Shown here one piece after another: positions 62,841 to 64,000 of a stretch of 64,000 nucleotides of DNA; position 1 is the first letter of the stretch; each line of letters begins with the position of its first letter. A program made the position numbers and the translations under genes. The DNA is from an uncultured Sulfolobales archaeon (GTDB taxonomy: Archaea > Thermoproteota > Thermoprotei_A > Sulfolobales > NBVN01). The stretch spans positions 1 to 64,000 of the forward strand of contig CALJEN010000003.1 of NCBI GenBank assembly GCA_938073905.1. Reading direction: 5' to 3'. The notes under the pieces are model-generated. The model was not told the DNA's origin, did not search any database, and was given only the letters and a program-made list of their open reading frames with translations.

Positions 62841-63938
62841 GTGCCCCGGGTCAGGGAAGTCCTGGAAATCGACTACTGGAGACTGAAGACGGGGCCCAGG
62901 AACTCGATAACAGACGTACGGGGGGTTCGCGTGGGTCACGTGACCCTCGTAGAGGGGAGGGGTCCGCTTGTGCCCGGAAAGGGTCCCGTGAGGACGGGGC
63001 TCACGGTAGTCTTGCCCCACGAGGGAAGTCTGTATAGAGAGAAGGTGCTCGCGGCCGCTCACGTCATCAACGGCTTCACGAAGGCACTCGGGCTGGTGCA
63101 GATCGAAGAGCTGGGGACTATAGAGTCTCCGATAGCCCTCACGAACACCCTCAACGTCGGGCTCGTAGCGGACGGGCTCGTGGAGTACTCGGTGAGAGCC
63201 AACCCGGAGATAGGGGTCACCGCTCCGACGGTGAACCCTGTAGTCCTGGAGTGCAACGACGGCTACCTCAACGACATCCAGGGGAGGCACGTGAGGCAGC
63301 ACCACGTTCTGGAGGCGATAGAGAGAGCGTCCGAGAGGTTCGAGGAGGGCTCCGTCGGGGCTGGGACCGGGACCGTGGCCTTCGGGTTCAAGGGAGGCGT
63401 GGGGACTTCCTCCCGAGTCGTGGAGACTCCTTTCGGGAGCTTCACTCTGGGAGTGCTGGTCCAGTCTAACTTCGGCAGGAGAGAGGATCTGTTGGTGGGA
63501 GGAGTCCCCGTGGGGAAGTACCTAGCGGGTCTAGACCCCGGCGCGGCCTCGGGCTCGGTGAACGTCGTGGTCGCTACGGACGCTCCGCTAACGCCCAGGC
63601 AGTTGAAGAGAATAGCTAGGAGAGTGCAGTCGGGCCTGGTCAGGGTTGGCGGGTACACATACCACGGGAGCGGCGAGGTCGTCGTAGCCTTCTCGACGGC
63701 TCACAGAGTCGGACACGGCGCCGCAGAGCTCGTCCATCTCGCCTCGCTCCCGGACGAGGCTCTCAACGAGTTCTTCAGGGGGGTCGTGGAGGCTACCGAG
63801 GAGGCCGTGCTGAACTCGATGTTCGAGTCCACGACGATGGAGGGGAGGGACGGTCGCGTGGTCCACCAGATCCCGGTGGAGAGGGTAGTGGGGCTGGTGA
63901 GGAGGGGGGCTGGAGGAGCCTACCAGTCTTCCAGATGA
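62841..63938 (+). CDS. P1/DmpA-family N-terminal nucleophile aminopeptidase
   Basis: NSITDVRGVRVGHVTL; GSVGAGTGTVAFGFKGGVGTSSRVV; VQSNFGRREDLLVGGVPVGK; ATDAPLTPRQLKRIARR. Confidence 0.93.
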   Translation: MPRVREVLEIDYWRLKTGPRNSITDVRGVRVGHVTLVEGRGPLVPGKGPVRTGLTVVLPHEGSLYREKVLAAAHVINGFTKALGLVQIEELGTIESPIALTNTLNVGLVADGLVEYSVRANPEIGVTAPTVNPVVLECNDGYLNDIQGRHVRQHHVLEAIERASERFEEGSVGAGTGTVAFGFKGGVGTSSRVVETPFGSFTLGVLVQSNFGRREDLLVGGVPVGKYLAGLDPGAASGSVNVVVATDAPLTPRQLKRIARRVQSGLVRVGGYTYHGSGEVVVAFSTAHRVGHGAAELVHLASLPDEALNEFFRGVVEATEEAVLNSMFESTTMEGRDGRVVHQIPVERVVGLVRRGAGGAYQSSR

Positions 63939-63978
63939 CGCTGGGGAGAGTTTTAAGTGGCGAGAACACGGAGTCTCG

Positions 63979-64000
63979 ATGAGGCTGTTGGTGATATCTG
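63979..64000 (+). CDS. start of a gene truncated by window end
   Basis: ATGAGGCTGTTGGTGATATCTG (MRLLVIS...) after a spacer containing TTTTAAGTGG. Confidence 0.35.

Noticed and set aside
1-64000. CRISPR arrays, cas genes, rRNA operon, prophage structural genes, restriction-modification or toxin-antitoxin pairs
   Set aside because: No regularly spaced repeats, rRNA sequence or signature proteins seen; the RHH protein next to TnpB has no toxin partner.

Overview
A 64 kb chromosomal window from a GC-rich, apparently hyperthermophilic Thermoproteota (crenarchaeal-type) archaeon. Supporting markers are Cdc6/Orc1, TBP, LSm, archaeal MAT, archaeal LeuS, ThiD-ThiN, Nre, the HMG-CoA synthase/thiolase/DUF35 cassette and leaderless TATA promoters. 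Most of the window is ordinary core metabolism, transport and repair. The main unusual items are: (i) a TnpB-type IS200/IS605-like element in which a tandem ribbon-helix-helix protein occupies the place of TnpA, with related end motifs, plus two isolated tnpB 3'-end (omegaRNA/RE-like) relics elsewhere in the window; (ii) an A/T-richer island between an intact tRNA-Leu(GAG) and a displaced 3' tRNA-Leu fragment that still carries CCA, which looks like an att-bounded remnant of an integrated element; (iii) a candidate C/D-box sRNA with near-ideal 12-nt guide spacing; (iv) a one-component regulator fusing a winged helix to a substrate-binding-protein-like domain, divergent from an SSS transporter with a palindrome between them; (v) a 124-nt perfect repeat shared by two adjacent ABC ATPase genes; (vi) inverted repeats next to several TATA boxes, including upstream of the mevalonate cassette. 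Everything was read by eye from the sequence and the supplied ORF track. No database search or folding was run, and start codons are often uncertain (GTG/TTG starts are common).
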